Assembly (NCBI GenBank): GCA_022071965.1
Contig: JAJVIQ010000003.1
Coordinates: 124,001-188,000 of the forward strand
Source: Gammaproteobacteria bacterium
GTDB lineage: Bacteria > Pseudomonadota > Gammaproteobacteria > JAJPIJ01
Length of the DNA stretch: 64,000 nt
Reading direction: 5' to 3'
A program made the position numbers and the translations under genes. Of the stretch, positions 63,005-64,000 are shown one piece after another. The notes beneath the pieces were generated by a model. That model was not told where the DNA came from. It saw only the letters and a program-made list of their open reading frames with translations, and did not search any database. Within the stretch, counting starts at the first letter, position 1. Each line of letters opens with the position of its first letter.

Positions 63005-63044
63005 TTGTATCATCGGTCTACGTTATATACGATCGAATACATCG
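63005..63044 (+). promoter_or_regulatory. modA promoter overlapped by a ModE-type operator
   Basis: TTGTAT (63005-63010) and TACGAT (63028-63033) are separated by 17 bases. Overlapping the -10 is CGTTATAT (63021-63028) followed by TACAT (63038-63042), an arrangement very like the E. coli ModE site upstream of modA. Binding there would block the promoter when molybdate is plentiful. modA begins 73 bases downstream. Confidence 0.6.
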
Positions 63045-63116
63045 AAGGCTGTCCCTTCGTGCAGGCGCGCCACACCCCGATCCCCGTTTGAACGCCGGAA
63101 CGCAAGGAAAACGCCA

Positions 63117-63866
63117 ATGACAGTGCGCCGATGGCTATCGATGTTCATGCTGCTGGCATTCGCGCACGGGTCCCGGGCGGACACGCTGGTGTTCGCCGCG
63201 GCCAGTCTCACCAATGTTCTCGACGAGATTGCCGCGAACTACGAATCCCGGACCGGCCGGAAAGTCCTCGCTTCATACGCCGCCAGCTCGGTGCTGGCCA
63301 GGCAGATCGAGGCAGGATCACCGGCGCAGATCTTCATCGCCGCGGACCTGGACTGGATGAGGTATCTGCAACGACGGGATTTGGTGGCCGGCCGGCCGCA
63401 TCTGCTCGCACACAACCGGCTGGTGATAATCGCGCCCATGAACAGTGATGCGACACTGACCATCGGCAAGGACATGAACCTGCTATCGTTGCTGGGCGGC
63501 GAGCGCCTGGCGATCGGCGACCCCGCGGGCGTCCCGGCCGGCCGGTACGCGCGCGCGGCGCTGGAGTATTACGGCCAGTGGGCGTCCATCGCGAAGAAGG
63601 TGATCCCGGTGGAGAACGTTCGCATCGCCCTCATGCTCGTGGAGACGCGCGCCGCGGGCCTGGGCGTGGTCTACGCCACCGATGCGAAGGTGAGCTCGAA
63701 GGTGAAGGTGGTAGGGGTGTTCCCGGATGAGAGCCACCCGCCGATCGTGTATCCCGCGGCGCTCCTCAGGGAAGGGCGCGACGCCGACGCGGAGGCTTTT
63801 TTTGCCTATCTGCAATCCGGATCGGCCGCGGAGGTCCTGAGGCATGCCGGATTCGTGGTGCCGTGA
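63117..63866 (+). CDS. modA: Molybdate ABC transporter substrate-binding protein
   Basis: The 249-residue periplasmic protein has a signal peptide (1-21, ending SRA) and the ModA pattern: LVFAAASLTNVLDEIA, SYAASSVLARQIEAG, PAQIFIAADLDWMRYL, IGDPAGVPAGRYA, and VVYATDAKV. It captures molybdate or tungstate for the ModBC importer. AAGGAAAA eight bases before the ATG supports the start. modB is expected next but the remaining 134 bases show no clear start, so it begins beyond the window or is elsewhere. Confidence 0.94.
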   Translation: MTVRRWLSMFMLLAFAHGSRADTLVFAAASLTNVLDEIAANYESRTGRKVLASYAASSVLARQIEAGSPAQIFIAADLDWMRYLQRRDLVAGRPHLLAHNRLVIIAPMNSDATLTIGKDMNLLSLLGGERLAIGDPAGVPAGRYARAALEYYGQWASIAKKVIPVENVRIALMLVETRAAGLGVVYATDAKVSSKVKVVGVFPDESHPPIVYPAALLREGRDADAEAFFAYLQSGSAAEVLRHAGFVVP

Positions 63867-64000
63867 CCGCAAACCGATGGCGGCGCACATGACGGTGCGG
63901 ACATCGGCGCGATTCAGTGGCGGGCAGAGGCGTCGTATTGACGGCGCACCCGCTCCTTCGGCATGGTTGATCCGCTGCGGGGCGAACCGGGGACAGGAGT

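Noticed and set aside
62876-63116. A molybdenum-cofactor riboswitch before modA
   Set aside because: The leader between the promoter and the modA start is only about 75 bases and shows no multi-helix fold; the ModE-type site is the simpler explanation.
1-64000. tRNA genes, CRISPR arrays, insertion sequences or prophage
   Set aside because: No cloverleaf with a GTTCGA-type T arm, no regularly spaced repeats, no transposase, integrase or phage structural gene were found. The GTTCGA occurrences seen are isolated.

Overview
The window is chromosomal DNA of very high GC content from an aerobic, free-living proteobacterium, most likely a gammaproteobacterium. The evidence is ubiG-mupP adjacency, a ffh / ypjD / corB neighbourhood like that of enteric bacteria, sdhE-ygfZ adjacency, a complete pgaABCD operon, CmoA, a PEP-CTERM-like exported protein and abundant Ser/Thr-kinase and c-di-GMP signalling genes. 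Genus cannot be fixed from the sequence. There is no rRNA, tRNA, CRISPR array, insertion sequence or prophage; nearly every gene has the same base and codon style. I count about 55 protein genes, almost all intact.

Layout. 1-2.3 kb: the end of fhs with a clear terminator, a PEP-CTERM-like secreted protein, and a small gene under a strong Fur-box promoter. 2.5-5.3 kb: a class III aminotransferase translationally coupled to a glutamine-synthetase-like ligase. 5.3-6.9 kb: cmoA plus a membrane methyltransferase. 7.1-11.4 kb: a signalling cassette (adenylate cyclase-FHA, PP2C phosphatase, Ser/Thr kinase, small membrane protein, EAL protein). 11.4-13.6 kb: ubiG, mupP and a squalene/phytoene-synthase homologue without its metal-binding aspartates. 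13.6-20.7 kb, minus strand: pgaABCD, with a YgfX-family gene coupled to its end. 21.0-24.9 kb: a small SDHAF4-like gene, then sdhCDAB. 25.1-30.5 kb: nnrS, a short-chain dehydrogenase, a HisN-type phosphatase, sdhE, ygfZ and dsbB. 31.2-35.3 kb: ffh divergent from ypjD-corB-PilZ. 35.3-42.3 kb: secreted or lipoprotein enzymes, the Prc protease and a diguanylate cyclase. 42.3-48.8 kb: aldo/keto reductase, avtA and a NYN-LOTUS protein as one coupled operon, then an M16 protease. 49.0-56.5 kb: a second signalling block (FHA protein, glycerate kinase with a basic tail, Ser/Thr kinase with a cyclic-nucleotide domain, and a giant PilZ-DUF1631-degenerate GGDEF/EAL protein). 56.6-60.9 kb: the Lhr helicase. 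61.1-64 kb: a frameshifted site-2 protease gene, a 26-bp perfect inverted repeat, a short ModE-like regulator and modA behind a ModE-type operator.

How the parts may work together. Two signalling blocks, a GGDEF enzyme, two PilZ proteins and two EAL proteins surround a PGA exopolysaccharide operon, so the region looks rich in the machinery that decides attached versus free life. A cyclase with all catalytic residues and a kinase with an intact-looking cyclic-nucleotide pocket could form a cAMP-to-phosphorylation route; this is inference. The second theme is assembly of succinate dehydrogenase: sdhCDAB, SdhE, an SDHAF4-like protein and a YgfX protein all occur within 15 kb.
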